Source: DASWJZ01 sp963846475 | Lineage (GTDB): Bacteria; Pseudomonadota; Alphaproteobacteria; Rhizobiales; Afifellaceae | Length of the DNA: 64,000 nt | Assembly: GCA_963846475.1 (NCBI GenBank) | Contig: CAWJVZ010000004.1 | Location: 1,364,001-1,428,000 of the forward strand | Direction of reading: 5' to 3' | Notes under the pieces: model-generated | What the model saw: the letters and a program-made list of their open reading frames with translations, nothing else | Databases searched by the model: none | What the model was told of the DNA's origin: nothing | Made by a program: the position numbers and the translations under genes | Part shown: piece after piece, positions 27,259-37,144 of the stretch | Layout: each line of letters begins with the position of its first letter | How positions within the stretch are numbered: position 1 is the stretch's first letter

Positions 27259-28067
27259 TCAGGCTTCGGCGGCGGAACGCTGCCTCGGCTCCATGCCGCG
27301 CGACGGCTTGTAGCCCCAGATGGCCAGGACCAGGAAAAGCACAAGGCAGAAGAGCACGACGGCGAGCGACGTGAGATTGAGCTTGCCGTAGAGCGCGAAG
27401 CGGATCAGCTCCACCGCGTGGGTGAAGGGGTTGGCCAGCGAGACGTAATAGAGCCAGACGCTCGATTCGCGCATGTGCCAGAGCGGATAGAGCGCGGAGG
27501 ACAGGAAGAAGGCCGGGAAGATCACGAAGTTCATCACGCCGGCGAAATTCTCCAGCTGGCGTACGGTGGAGGAGATGAACATGCCGACGGCGCCGAGCAT
27601 GAGGCCGCTGAGGATCAGCGCCGGCAGGATCCAGACATAGCCGAGGGCCGGGAAAGTCGATGCCGAACAGCGCGGCGATCAGCAGGAAGGCATAGACCTG
27701 CAGGATCGACACGGCGACGCCCGCCGACAGTTTCGACACGAGCAGGAACCAGCGCGGCAGCGGCGTCGTCAGCAGCACGCGCATCGAGCCCATCTCGCGG
27801 TCATAGACCATCGAGAGCGACGACTGCATGCCGTTGAAGAGCTGGATCATGCCGATCAGCCCCGGCACGATGTAGACGTCGTAGGTGATGTAGGTCTCGT
27901 AGGGCGGGATGATGGAGATGCCGAGCACGGCGCGGAAGCCGGCGGCGAAGACGACCAGCCAGACCAGCGGCCGCACCAGCGCGGCGAGGAATCGCTCGCG
28001 CTGATGGATGAAGCGCAGGATCTCGCGCCAGACGATCCCGAGAAAGGCCCGCGCATAGAGCGCTCAT
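27259..28067 (-). CDS. ABC-2 type permease of PQQ-alcohol-dehydrogenase-associated transporter (frameshifted twice as given)
   Basis: About 268 residues after correction, with six predicted membrane helices (for example LVWLVVFAAGFRAVLG and MLGAVGMFISSTVRQLENF). The family is the exporter-type permease linked to PQQ-dependent alcohol oxidation (PedC-like). The start is the ATG at 28067, overlapping the ATPase stop. Single extra bases near 28057 and 27648 break the frame; the sequence around both fits the family when one base is dropped (ALYARAFLGIVW at the first; FPALGYVWILPAL at the second). Its substrate-binding and beta-propeller partners lie 19 kb away beside xoxF. Confidence 0.78.
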
Positions 28068-28867
28068 GCCGGCTCGGTCGCTTTCGTGCCGGTCAAAAGC
28101 GTGAAGGCGGCATCGAGCGTGCCCGCACCCGTCTGCGCCACCACCTCGCCGGCCACGCCGCTCGCCACCACGCGGCCCTTATCGATGAGCACAAGGTCGT
28201 CGGTCGGGCGGATCTCGTCGATCAGATGCGTCGCCCAGAGAACGCCGATGCCGCGCTCCGCGGCGAGGTCGTGGACATGCTCGACGATCGCCTTCCGCGA
28301 GGGGAAATCGAGGCCGACCGTCGGCTCGTCGAGCAGCAGGAGGTCGGGGTCGTGCAGCAGGGCGCGGGCGATCTCGACGCGCCTGCGGTGGCCGCCGTTC
28401 AGCGCCCGCACGATCTCGCGCGCCCGCTCCGCCATGCCGAGGCGGGTCAGCTCGCGCTCGATCCGCCGCTCGGCCTCCCCGCGGGAAAGGCCGCGCAGCC
28501 GGGCGAAATAGTGCAGGTTCTGCCGGACCGTCAGGTCGAGATCGAGCGTCGGCTGCTGGAACACGATGCCGAGCGGCGCGAGCGCCCGTGCCCCGGCCGT
28601 CCGCACGTCGCGGCCGCAGATCTCGATCCGGCCCTGGCGCGTCCACAGGAGCCGGGTGATCAGCGAGAAGAGCGTGGTCTTGCCGGCGCCGTTCGGCCCG
28701 AGCAGAGCGGCGAAGCGGCCCTTTTCCACCGTGAAGGCTACGCCGTCGAGAACGTTCGCCGTCCGGTAGCTGAACGAAAGGTCGCTGACCGCGAGCGCCG
28801 GGTGGTCCTGATCGGCGCCGCGCCGACGGTGCCGGGCCGCCGGTTCAAGATCTCCGGCGATGGCCAT
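28064..28867 (-). CDS. ABC transporter ATPase, PQQ-dependent alcohol dehydrogenase system
   Basis: 267 residues from the ATG at 28867; upstream in-frame starts overlap the preceding small gene. Walker A is GPNGAGKTT and Walker B LLLLDEPTVGLD. The signature is LNGGHRRRVEIARAL, in which Asn-Gly-Gly-His replaces the usual Ser-Gly-Gly-Gln, a variant typical of this subfamily. It pairs with the ABC-2 permease immediately downstream by a four-base overlap. The proposed role is export of a product or by-product of alcohol oxidation, known from Pseudomonas ped genes. Confidence 0.85.
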   Translation of the reverse strand: MAIAGDLEPAARHRRRGADQDHPALAVSDLSFSYRTANVLDGVAFTVEKGRFAALLGPNGAGKTTLFSLITRLLWTRQGRIEICGRDVRTAGARALAPLGIVFQQPTLDLDLTVRQNLHYFARLRGLSRGEAERRIERELTRLGMAERAREIVRALNGGHRRRVEIARALLHDPDLLLLDEPTVGLDFPSRKAIVEHVHDLAAERGIGVLWATHLIDEIRPTDDLVLIDKGRVVASGVAGEVVAQTGAGTLDAAFTLLTGTKATEPA

Positions 28868-28875
28868 ACGACAGC

Positions 28876-29088
28876 TTAGATGTCCTCGCCCGGCTGTTCC
28901 GCCCATTCGCAATGGAAGCGCACGATCTTCCATTGCGGATGCTCGCCGGCCCATTTGGCAATCGTCGGGATCGCCTCCGCCATGCATTGCCGGAGCGAGC
29001 CGTGCGACTCGAAATAAAGGTGCTCATCGCGGCAGGCGCTCGGGTTGGCGATAAGGCAGACGGCGATGATCAGATCGACGATGGGCAT
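28876..29088 (-). CDS. small exported protein of unknown function
   Basis: 70 residues. A short hydrophobic N-terminus (VDLIIAVCLIANPSAC) suggests export, followed by CRDEHLYFESHGSLRQCM and a second cysteine pair, HC near residue 60. Four cysteines in a short periplasmic protein suggest disulfides or metal binding. It is 8 bases upstream of the ABC ATPase on the same strand and downstream of the fhc genes, so it is probably co-transcribed with the transporter. I do not recognise the family. Confidence 0.6.
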   Translation of the reverse strand: MPIVDLIIAVCLIANPSACRDEHLYFESHGSLRQCMAEAIPTIAKWAGEHPQWKIVRFHCEWAEQPGEDI

Positions 29089-29201
29089 CTTGGGGTCTCT
29101 TCAAAAGGGCAGCTTCGCACGAATGGTATTTATCGGCAGAATGACATTCCCGCGGGCGATTTGAAATAAGCTTCCGGGGAACGTGGCGGGAAGAGGCGCC
29201 G

Positions 29202-30022
29202 CTAGGCCCCGCTCTCCGCCGGCAGAAAGAGCTCTCCCATCCCCAACGTGGCCGTGTCGCCCATCAGCCGGCGCAGCGTGAAGGCGAGCGCGGAGCCGCC
29301 CTCGATCCTCTCGTCGATCAGCCAGCTTGCAATCAGCCGCATGGCGACGAGCTCGTGCACCCCGGTTTCGACGAAAGTCGGGGTGATCTCGTCGGCCCCG
29401 CCGGCCAGCAGCACGGTGCCCCGTTTCATCAGATAGCCGGGCCGCGGCCCGGCGCGGCCGAAGCAGACGATCGTGCCGCCAAGCATGCGGCTGGCTGCAT
29501 AGCGGGCCGCGCTGCCCTCGATCACGATCAGACCGCGGCGCATGCGGTCGCCTGCCCGCTCGCCGGCGTCGCCCCTGACGCGGATGATGCCGCCGCGGCA
29601 TGCCGCTCATCTCGCCGGGGAGCGGTCCGCCGAGGAGGTCGCCTGCATTGCCGCCGATCTCCAGCCGTCCGCCGCGCATTCCCGACCCGGCCAGGCGACC
29701 GACACTTCCGGTCACGACGATTTCGCCGCCGCTCATGGCCGCGCCCGGCCTGCTGGCCGAGATCGCCGGTGATTGCGATCCGGCCCCGCATCATGCCCAT
29801 CCCAACATTGTCGAAGCGCTCCGAGCCGCCCTCGAAGCGGACTTCCACGGGATCGCCGGGCGTCACGGCAAAGATGTCGCCGACGCACAGCCGGCGCTTT
29901 GTCGTCTGGATCTCGATCCGCTCGATCGGTGCAGACGACGCGGCGAGCCGGTCGGGGCTGAGCGGCGACAAGTCGCACCGCTGCGGCGGCTCCTCCTTCA
30001 ACGTAAAGACAAGCGCACTCAC
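29202..30022 (-). CDS. fhcC: Formyltransferase/hydrolase complex subunit C, FhcC (frameshifted twice as given)
   Basis: FhcC is the glutamate-synthase-alpha-like beta-helix subunit of the formyltransferase/hydrolase complex that releases formate from formyl-H4MPT via methylofuran. The GTG start at 30022 overlaps the fhcD stop. Repeated G-x-x-x-G-x-I motifs of the beta helix are visible (GGEIVVTGSVGRLAGSGMRGG, MRRGLIVIEGSAARYAASRM). Frame changes near 29743 and 29597 each resolve by deleting one base, giving 272-273 residues, the expected length. Order fhcB-A-D-C matches methylotroph operons. Confidence 0.88.
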
Positions 30023-30931
30023 GCGAGAAGCTCGCGCAAGATGATATTGAAACTTGCCGAGCTTGCCGCCGTAATTGCCGGCGCCGACGCGCACCACGCC
30101 TTCCGCCGCGCCGCACTCGCAGATCGCTTGAAGGCCCGCTCGCATGCCGTCCCGAACGGCATCGTCACGTCAGCCCGTCGATGACGATCTCCAGCACCGA
30201 TCCGACCTCCGGCGTCAGCGCGCTATCCACGCGGCCCTTCAGCGTCGGGCAATAGAGCATGGTTCGTCGAAGCCGTGAGGCTTTGTATTTCGAGCCGACC
30301 TTCGAGCCGGAGCGGACGATGCCGCCGGGAAACGGCATGATCACGTCCTCCACCGCGGCGATCGCCGCCACGGCGGCTTCGGCGGCCGCGAGGGTCGGAA
30401 GCTCGATCGCGGCCCATGATCAGAAGATTGCCGCCGCCGACCGCGCTCTTGGTCAGGCCGGTCTTCTCCTCGCAGACGAACTCGCCGTCCATGACCGGAA
30501 TGCGCCAGAAGCGCTTCGCGCCGAGTTTTTTGGAGATCTGCCAGCCGTCGCCGAAATAGCGGATCGCCGCACCGAGCTTGATGTGCTCTTCGCCTCCCAA
30601 GCCCGGCATAGCAGGCGGTCCCCGGTGCGGTCAGCACGCATTGGCCGACCCGCATCTGCAGCTGCAGCTCGAGCGTGGCGGTCGACACCGCGAAGAGCAG
30701 GACCCGGACGCCGGGCCGCGCGTCCGGCGTTTCGGTCGGCTCCAGCTCCCGGTCGATGCCGGCTTCGACGCCGCAGGCGATGACCGAGGTGGCGAAGCCG
30801 GTCGTCGTCACCGCCGCCTGGTGCGCCCATTCAGGCGTATCGGCGGTGATCACGATGGCCGTGGCGCGCATGCCGAACGCTTCGGCAAAAGTGTCGTCGA
30901 TCGCGACCCCGTTGCGGATCAGCTCCGGCAC
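30019..30931 (-). CDS. fhcD: Formylmethanofuran:H4MPT formyltransferase, FhcD (frameshifted four times as given)
   Basis: FhcD (Ftr) transfers the formyl group between H4MPT and methylofuran. The start is a GTG at 30931 (MPELIRNGVAIDDTFAEAFGM), overlapping the end of fhcA. The family C-terminus GNYGGKLGKFQYHL is recognisable. Single extra bases near 30595, 30404, 30167 and 30038 shift the frame, and each correction restores conserved sequence, ending in HLRELLA and a stop at 30019 overlapping fhcC. Corrected length about 302 residues, as expected. Four breaks in one small gene argue for assembly error. Confidence 0.9.
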
Positions 30932-32557
30932 GCGACCTCCTCGAAGACGCGCTCCACACCAGCGATGGCGGCTAGGGCGCTTTCAGGCACTTCCAGCAGT
31001 TCCGGCGAGTAGCCGTAGTAGGTGTCGTAATAGTTGGCGAGCCGCCGCTTCATGGCGGGCTCCACCGGCGGGCGAACGGTGAGCGTCCGCCCGTAGCGGA
31101 GCTTCGTGACCTGCCCGTCGCGCACGACGAGCTCGCCATCCTTGAAGACAAGGTGCGCGCTGCGGAACATTTTGGTGCGGTCCGGCAAATCTTCGTAGAC
31201 CGCGACATCGGCGAGCGCGCCCGGGCCGAGATGACCCCGATCCGGAAGGCCCAGCAGCCGGGCCGGGGCTGCCCGGGTCATCATGGCGACCTCGTTCAGC
31301 GAATATTCCCGGCGCATCTCCGGAAGGCTGGTCATCTCCAGCGCGCTCTTCGGCAACCGCTCCATCCAGCGGTCCCGCTCGCCGGCATCCATGAGGAGGT
31401 GGAGAATCTCCGGATAGCGGGTGAACGGCGCGCCGTTCGGATGGTCGGTGGTGAAATAGACCTTCCGCGGATCGTCGATAAGCAGGAACAGCTCCAGTCC
31501 GATCGCCCATTGCAGCGCGCCGGTGAACTCCCTTTCGCCATAGGCGATCGGAAAGATGCCGCCGCCATTGCCGTCGCCGTCCCAGAGCGGTCCATTTCCG
31601 CGGCCGCGCGAAACCGCGCTGGGCAAACTGCCGGAGCGTGTCGGAGGAGACGGTCACCGTCGGCCCGAACATCACCTGGCCGACATCGATGGTGACGTTG
31701 GGGGAGGCGTTGACGCGCTCCGCCAGCTTGCGTCGCCGCCGAGGAGATGCCGCGCTTCCCCTCCGTACCGTAGCCGTAGAACTGGAGATGCGCGAGATGC
31801 ATCGGCAGGTCGCTCGGCCGCCTCCATCGTCGCCAGCGCCGTGTCGGCGCTGCCGGCGACGCCGAGATTGTTGCAGTGCACGTGGAGCGGGTGCGGGATG
31901 CCGAGCGCGTGCACGGCGCCCTGCAAAGCGAGCACGATCGCGCGCGAGGACACGCCATAGTAGGGGACGACGTCGTCGAGCGAAAAGGTGCGGACGTTCG
32001 CCTTGAAGGCTGCCGCGCCGCCGGCATTGATCACCTTGATTCCGAGGCCCTGACCCGCCGCGAGCGTCGCCGCCATGTAGTCCTGCACAGCGTCGTTGCT
32101 CTCGCGGTCGCGTAGAAGGCGGAGCAGAAAATCATCGTTGCCGAGGATGAGCAGGGCGCCCCGGTCGATCAGCGGCGTCGCCGCAAGCTCCAGATGCGCG
32201 TGCAGCGCGTCGCTTGGATTGACGGCGGGGTCGACGACGAGCGTGTAGCCCATCGCCGCATAGAGGCAGCCGTTCTCGAATGTGGTGAGGGCGGAGGTGC
32301 CCAGCGTGGGGTCTCCGGCATGTCGGCCGCGGTGCTGCTCGGGCAGCATCAGGCGGGCAATGTTCACGTTGGCGCTGGCAATGTGGGAATGGATGTCGAT
32401 GCGCGCCGGCCATGACGATCTGGCCGGTCAGGTCATAGGTCTCCACGGCACCGCGTGTCGGTCGCTCGACGATGCGGTCGCCGTCGATCCAGATGTCCTC
32501 CACGCCGTCGCGGCCGTTCTGCGGATCGATGACGCGGCCGCCCTTCAGCCGGATCAT
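30919..32557 (-). CDS. fhcA: Formyltransferase/hydrolase complex subunit A, FhcA (frameshifted four times as given)
   Basis: FhcA is the amidohydrolase-fold catalytic subunit that hydrolyses formyl-methylofuran to formate. After removing one base near each of 32403, 31815, 31735 and 31618 the protein is about 544 residues, normal for FhcA. It then shows the metal-binding HxH motif in AIDIHSHIA, the second His set in HPLHVHCNNLG and the downstream FTTDHPNGAP. It overlaps fhcB (4 bases) and fhcD (13 bases), typical of the tightly coupled fhcBADC operon. Confidence 0.9.
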
Positions 32558-33618
32558 GGCAGTCGAGCGGCAATGCGGTCGAGGGCGTCTGCCACGCTCG
32601 GGACGCCGGTGGGAGCAGTCGCCGCGACCCGGACCAGCGTGCCGATCCGGCGGTCATAGACAACGCTGTCGTAATCGACGCCTGGCAGGCCGACCACCAG
32701 GGAGACGCTCTCTCCAGCCCCCAAAGGGGCCGAATCTTTGGAGACCACGATGATCGGAATTCCACCGAGCCAGGCCGGGGGCGCCTCGCCGGGCGCGGCG
32801 ATCCAGATAGCAGCGTCGGCCTCGCCGGACTCGATCAGCCGGCGCGCCTCGAACCGCCAGGCATCATGCTCGGGATAGATCCGGCCAAAGCCGGTTCGAA
32901 GCGGGAAGCCGTTCATCCAGCCAGCAACCATCGTGGCGCAGACAGCGCCGGTGTCCTCGACAATCGACAGGCCTGACCAGCGGGTCTCGGCATTCAGGTC
33001 CTTGATCAGACCTGTGAGCATTTCGAGCGTGAGGGCGTCGAGCTCGCCGGCAGACCAGAGCGCTACGCCGAATTGAGCCGCCTTCAGCGTTTCCGCCAAA
33101 CGGTCGGTCTCAGCCCGGTCGTGGGCTTGCGCGACAGGGTGCCCGACAATGCGGGCGCGCAGCGCTCCGAGCAGGACCGGGATGTCTCCGGCATCCGTTT
33201 TTCGCCAGACAACCTCGTTGCCCCCGTGCCGGCGGCCGACCTCCCGGCTGGACAGGGCGACGATCCGCCGTTTCGGCGTTTCGTCGAGAAAATGCCTCGG
33301 GCCCTCCCCGAAGAGGAAATCGGGCAGATCGGGCCAGGCTTTCAGCGGTTCATCGCCGATGAGGAGGAACGTGTCGGCCCGTTGCCGCGCCTCGCCGGGG
33401 CTGACCAGCATCGAGCCGGTATCGGCGAGCAGGGCCTGGTCGTGGAGGCTTGCCTCCGCCGCAACGTGATCGACGACGCCGCCGATCGCCTTGGCTAGCC
33501 GGAATGCTGCGATCGCGGCAGCTGCGTCCGCAATATTGCCTCCAATCACGGGATGATCGCTCCGGGACAGAAGCCGCGCTGCCTTCGCGACCGCCGTATC
33601 GAAATCCGCATTGGGCAT
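32554..33618 (-). CDS. fhcB: Formyltransferase/hydrolase complex subunit B, FhcB
   Basis: 354 residues from the ATG at 33618 (a TTG lies just before). Related to formylmethanofuran dehydrogenase subunit B of the molybdopterin oxidoreductase fold, but in methylotrophs the subunit is believed not to bind the molybdenum cofactor. The N-terminal cysteine motif of archaeal FmdB is absent here, consistent with that. Intact reading frame, unlike fhcA, fhcC and fhcD. First gene of the fhc operon, about 60 bases downstream of the phhB-like gene. Confidence 0.88.
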   Translation of the reverse strand: MPNADFDTAVAKAARLLSRSDHPVIGGNIADAAAAIAAFRLAKAIGGVVDHVAAEASLHDQALLADTGSMLVSPGEARQRADTFLLIGDEPLKAWPDLPDFLFGEGPRHFLDETPKRRIVALSSREVGRRHGGNEVVWRKTDAGDIPVLLGALRARIVGHPVAQAHDRAETDRLAETLKAAQFGVALWSAGELDALTLEMLTGLIKDLNAETRWSGLSIVEDTGAVCATMVAGWMNGFPLRTGFGRIYPEHDAWRFEARRLIESGEADAAIWIAAPGEAPPAWLGGIPIIVVSKDSAPLGAGESVSLVVGLPGVDYDSVVYDRRIGTLVRVAATAPTGVPSVADALDRIAARLP

Positions 33619-33680
33619 CAAAGGTCCCAGACGCTCCGGCTCAACGAAATGCCTTCATGGCCGTTCCTCCCGAGCACGGG

Positions 33681-34064
33681 TCAGCTGTCGTATTTGATGT
33701 AAGCGAAGCGCTGATCGCCGGCGGGCGTTCCCTCCAGCGCGCCGCCCTCCTTGCCCGGCTGCCACTGGACCACCTCCTCGATCTTGCGGGCGAGCTCGAA
33801 GTCCTTGTCGGTGATGCCTTTCGCCGCATGGTTCTGCAGCCGCACCTCCACCCAGGCATAGGACGCCGTGATGTCGGGATGATGCCAAGCCGCTTCCGCC
33901 AGATGCCCGACGGTGTTGATCACCATCAGCGTGCCTTTCCAGCTGCCCGTCTTGTATTTTCTCCGGATCCAGCCGTTCTCCAGATACCATTTCGGCAGCT
34001 CCCGCTTGAGGCGCTCCTGGATCTCGGCGTCGCTGTAGGTCCGTTCCGCTGCCTTCTCGCTCAT
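33681..34064 (-). CDS. 4a-hydroxytetrahydrobiopterin dehydratase-like protein (PhhB/PCD family)
   Basis: 127 residues from the ATG at 34064. The pterin-4a-carbinolamine dehydratase fold is recognised by HHPDITASYAWVEVRLQNHAAKGITDKDFELA, given here as the core segment HHPDI...THxAxGIT with its conserved histidines. Homologues recur in methylotroph C1 clusters, where a role in H4MPT synthesis or recycling has been proposed rather than biopterin recycling. It heads the minus-strand fhc operon and is divergent from the RFAP synthase gene. Confidence 0.82.
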   Translation of the reverse strand: MSEKAAERTYSDAEIQERLKRELPKWYLENGWIRRKYKTGSWKGTLMVINTVGHLAEAAWHHPDITASYAWVEVRLQNHAAKGITDKDFELARKIEEVVQWQPGKEGGALEGTPAGDQRFAYIKYDS

Positions 34065-34173
34065 CGTTGATCGCCTCTCCCGTCTCTGCCACAGTGGCCG
34101 CAACCGCGTGCCGGCTGCATCATGCGGGGATGACGGCGTCCAAACAATCGCCTTCAATAATCGGGACGTGAGA

Positions 34174-35157
34174 ATGCGCGACGCGGTAATCGTATCTGTA
34201 GCGGCGCGTCTGCACCTCGGGTTTTTGGATCTGAATGGCGGTCTCGGGCGGCGCTTCGGCAGCCTGGGCCTCGCCATCGACGAGCCTGCGACCGTCCTGG
34301 AGCTTTGCCGGGGACGGGACGACTCCGCCGAGGGTCCGCAGGCGGAGCGCGTCATGCGGCACATCGAGCGTCTCGCCGATCACCTCGGGTTGCCGCACGG
34401 CCATCAGCTCCTGGTGCGCCACGCCGTACCGCGGCATGCCGGGCTTGGCTCCGGCACTCAACTGGCAATGGCGGCCGCCGCGGCGCTGCGCCGTCTGCAC
34501 CGGCTTCCCCTCGATCCTCGATCCGACGCGGTGCTCCTCGACCGCAGCGCGCGATCCGGCCTTGGGACCGGGTTCTTCGACCAAGGCGGGCTGGCGCTTG
34601 ACGGCGGGCGCGGCACCGCCGAGACGCCGCCGCCGATCCTTGCCCGGCTGCCGTTTCCGGAGGAGTGGCGCGTGCTCCTGATCCTCGACCCGGCGCGCCA
34701 GGGCATGCACGGCTCCGCCGAGCTCGCCGCATTCGCCGCGTTGCCGCAATTCTCGGCGGAAATTGCCGCGCATCTCTGCCGCCTTGCGCTCATGCAAGCC
34801 TTGCCGGCGGTGGCCGAGGGCGACATCGCCGAATTCGGGAGGGCCGTGACCGAGATCCAGGTCCATATCGGCGATTATTTCGCGCCCGCTCAGGGCGGAC
34901 GCTATGCCAGCCCAAGCGTTGCGGCGGCGCTCGACCTTCTCGCCGGACTCGGTGTCGCGGGCTATGGACAGAGTTCTTGGGGGCCGACAGGCTTCGCGTT
35001 CGCGGCTTCGCTGGCCGAGGCTCGCAGATTGCGGGAAGGCCTTTCCGGCCTCGCCGCGTCGGAAGGCTTGCATCTCATGATCGTGAAAGGCCGCAATCAC
35101 GGAGCCGTCGTCTCGGAGCAAACGCGAGCGAGCGAAAAGGGAGTGCGCCATGGCTGA
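34174..35157 (+). CDS. mptG: Beta-ribofuranosylaminobenzene 5'-phosphate (RFAP) synthase
   Basis: The first committed step of tetrahydromethanopterin synthesis: 4-hydroxy- or 4-aminobenzoate plus PRPP. 327 residues from the ATG at 34174, chosen because the family start (VSVAARLHLGFLDLNG) follows; a GTG at 34168 is the alternative. GHMP-kinase-like fold with the glycine-rich PRHAGLGSGTQLAMA motif, then SGLGTGFFDQGG and SSWGPTGFAF. It starts the plus-strand C1 operon and overlaps mtdB by eight bases. Confidence 0.92.
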   Translation: MRDAVIVSVAARLHLGFLDLNGGLGRRFGSLGLAIDEPATVLELCRGRDDSAEGPQAERVMRHIERLADHLGLPHGHQLLVRHAVPRHAGLGSGTQLAMAAAAALRRLHRLPLDPRSDAVLLDRSARSGLGTGFFDQGGLALDGGRGTAETPPPILARLPFPEEWRVLLILDPARQGMHGSAELAAFAALPQFSAEIAAHLCRLALMQALPAVAEGDIAEFGRAVTEIQVHIGDYFAPAQGGRYASPSVAAALDLLAGLGVAGYGQSSWGPTGFAFAASLAEARRLREGLSGLAASEGLHLMIVKGRNHGAVVSEQTRASEKGVRHG

Positions 35158-36056
35158 TCCTTATATCCTTCACATGGTCAGCCCGCAGAAACATGTCAGC
35201 CCGTTCGACGTGAACATGGCGCTGGACGCCGGCTTCGATCAGGTGATCCCTTACGCCAATGTCGAGGTCGCGGAGATCAGGGCGCTGGTGCAGGACGCGA
35301 TCTTTTCGCGACCGCCGAAACTGGCCCTGCGCACCGGCCTCTTCATCGGCGGGAAGAACGCCGTGCTGGCGCTGGCCATGCTGAAGGCGGCCAAGGAGGC
35401 GCTTTTCCCGCCTTTCGCAGTTGTCGATCTTCGCCGATCCGGCCGGCTCGTTCACCACGGCCGGCGCGATGGTCGCCTGCGCGGAACGCGTGCTTCGGGA
35501 GGATAAACAGCGCGAGCTCAACGGCCTGCGCGTGGCGGTCTTCGGCGCGACCGGCGTGGTCGGCTTCTCCTCTGCTGTGATCTGCGCGCTTGAAGGGGCA
35601 AGGGTCACTCTTGTCGGGCATGACGGTCCGGATCGGGTCCGCCGTTCGGCGGAAGAGATCAGGAAGCGCTTTGGCCTCGAGGTCGATCATGCCGACGGCA
35701 GCAGCGAGGAAAAGAAGTCCGAGATCCTCGCCCAATCGGAGGTCGCCCTGGTGGCGGCGAGGGCGGGCATGCAGGTGCTATCGAAAGTGCAGGTCGATGC
35801 AGCTCCAGGCCTTCTGGTGGCTGCGGACGTGAATGCCGTCCCGCCGCCCGGCGTGGAAGGCCTCAGCCCCAAGGCAAACGGCGAGGCGATCGGTGCGGGA
35901 GGAGCCCTCGGCATCGGGCCGCTCGCCATCGGCGATATCAAGTACAAGACTGAATCAGGCCTGTTCAGGAAGATGATCGAGGCCGACAAGGCCGTGGCAT
36001 TCGATTTCCGCGACGCCTTCGCACTGGCCCGTGAGCTTGTCGGCAACAAGAGCTGA
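35150..36056 (+). CDS. mtdB: NAD(P)-dependent methylene-H4MPT dehydrogenase MtdB (frameshifted as given)
   Basis: Oxidises methylene-H4MPT to methenyl-H4MPT. The N-terminal half reads HMVSPQKHVSPFDVNMALDAG. The Rossmann nucleotide-binding motif AVFGATGVVGFSSA follows in the second frame. One extra base near 35421 breaks the frame; correcting it gives FAVSIFADPAGSFTTAGAM and about 301 residues, the normal MtdB size. Next to RFAP synthase and upstream of an ATP-grasp gene and mch, as in other alphaproteobacterial methylotrophs. Confidence 0.92.
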
Positions 36057-37144
36057 GATCCTCGTGGCCGGGCTCTCGGCACGCGCGCTTTCCGGTTCGG
36101 CCCGCGCTGCGGGCTATGCCCCGCTTGCCGTCGATCTTTTTGGCGACATCGACCTGCAGGCGGTCGCCGAGGCGAGCATCCGCATCGAAGGCGACCTCGA
36201 AAGGGGGCTCGAATGGCAGCCTCTCGTCGTCGCGCTCGACGCGCTCGCGGCAGGCCGGAATCCGATTGGTATCGTCTGCGGGACCGGCTTCGAGGACCGT
36301 CCCGAATTCCTGGATCGCCTGAGACAAAGATGGTCCCTGTTCGGGAACCAGACCGAGACGGTAAGACGCATCAAGGACGCCGGCAGCCTAGCGGAATTGT
36401 GCGGACGGCTGGGCATTCCGCACCCAAGGTGGAGCGATGCGCCTGCGAGCGAGGCCAATTGGCTCCGCAAACGCCGCGGCGGTTCAGGCGGGCTGCACGT
36501 AGGAGCTGCCCGCGATGCTGCAGGGGATTACTATTGGCAGGAGCAAGTTGCCGGAGAATCCGATCTCCGCCCTGGTGCTCGGCTCCGGAGGAGCGGCGAT
36601 CGTGCTCGGGCTCAGCGCGCAATGGCCCGATCCGCTGACAGGCGCGCCCTTCCGCTACGGCGGAGCAGTGCGGCCGGCCGGCTTGGCCGCCCCGGTCGAG
36701 ACCGCGCTTGACGATGCGGCTCGGGCTATCGTGGAAGCGAACCGGCTTGTCGGCCTCAACAGCGTCGATTTCCTCGTCGCTGGTGAGGACTGGCACCTGA
36801 TCGAAGTGAACCCCAGGCCGGGCGCCACGCTCGACATCTTCGACGACGGGAACGGCCGTCTTTTCAACCTCCACATCGAGGCTTGCCGGGGCCGGCTCCC
36901 GACAGAGAAACCGGTGTTTCCAGGCGCGGCAGCGGCAGCGATCGTTTATGCCCGGCGCGATCTGCCAAGCATGCCGGAATTCCAATGGCCGGACTGGACA
37001 GCCGACCGCCAATCTCCGGGCACTGCCATCGCAGCCGGCGCACCGATCTGCACAGTCCTGGCCCGCGGCAACGATCCTGCGGAGGCACGCCGGCTCGTCA
37101 GGGAACGCGGAAGCACCGTCCGAGCCGCTTTGGAGGCGGACTGA
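36031..37144 (+). CDS. ATP-grasp protein of the H4MPT gene cluster (frameshifted as given)
   Basis: A GTG start at 36031 overlaps the mtdB end; the next GTG is a few codons later. The carboxylate-amine ligase fold is shown by VDFLVAGEDWHLIEVNPRPG (the second half of the ATP-grasp site) and RRGGSGGLHV (phosphate-binding loop). One extra base near 36559 (GE-PISALVLG) breaks it; corrected length is about 370 residues. Homologues occur almost only in H4MPT-linked C1 clusters, so a ligase step in H4MPT or methylofuran synthesis is likely. The exact substrate is unknown to me. Confidence 0.82.

Noticed and set aside
27200..27976. Permease ORF read as 258 residues to 27200
   Set aside because: Its C-terminal third is out of frame after the break near 27648; the true end is 27259.
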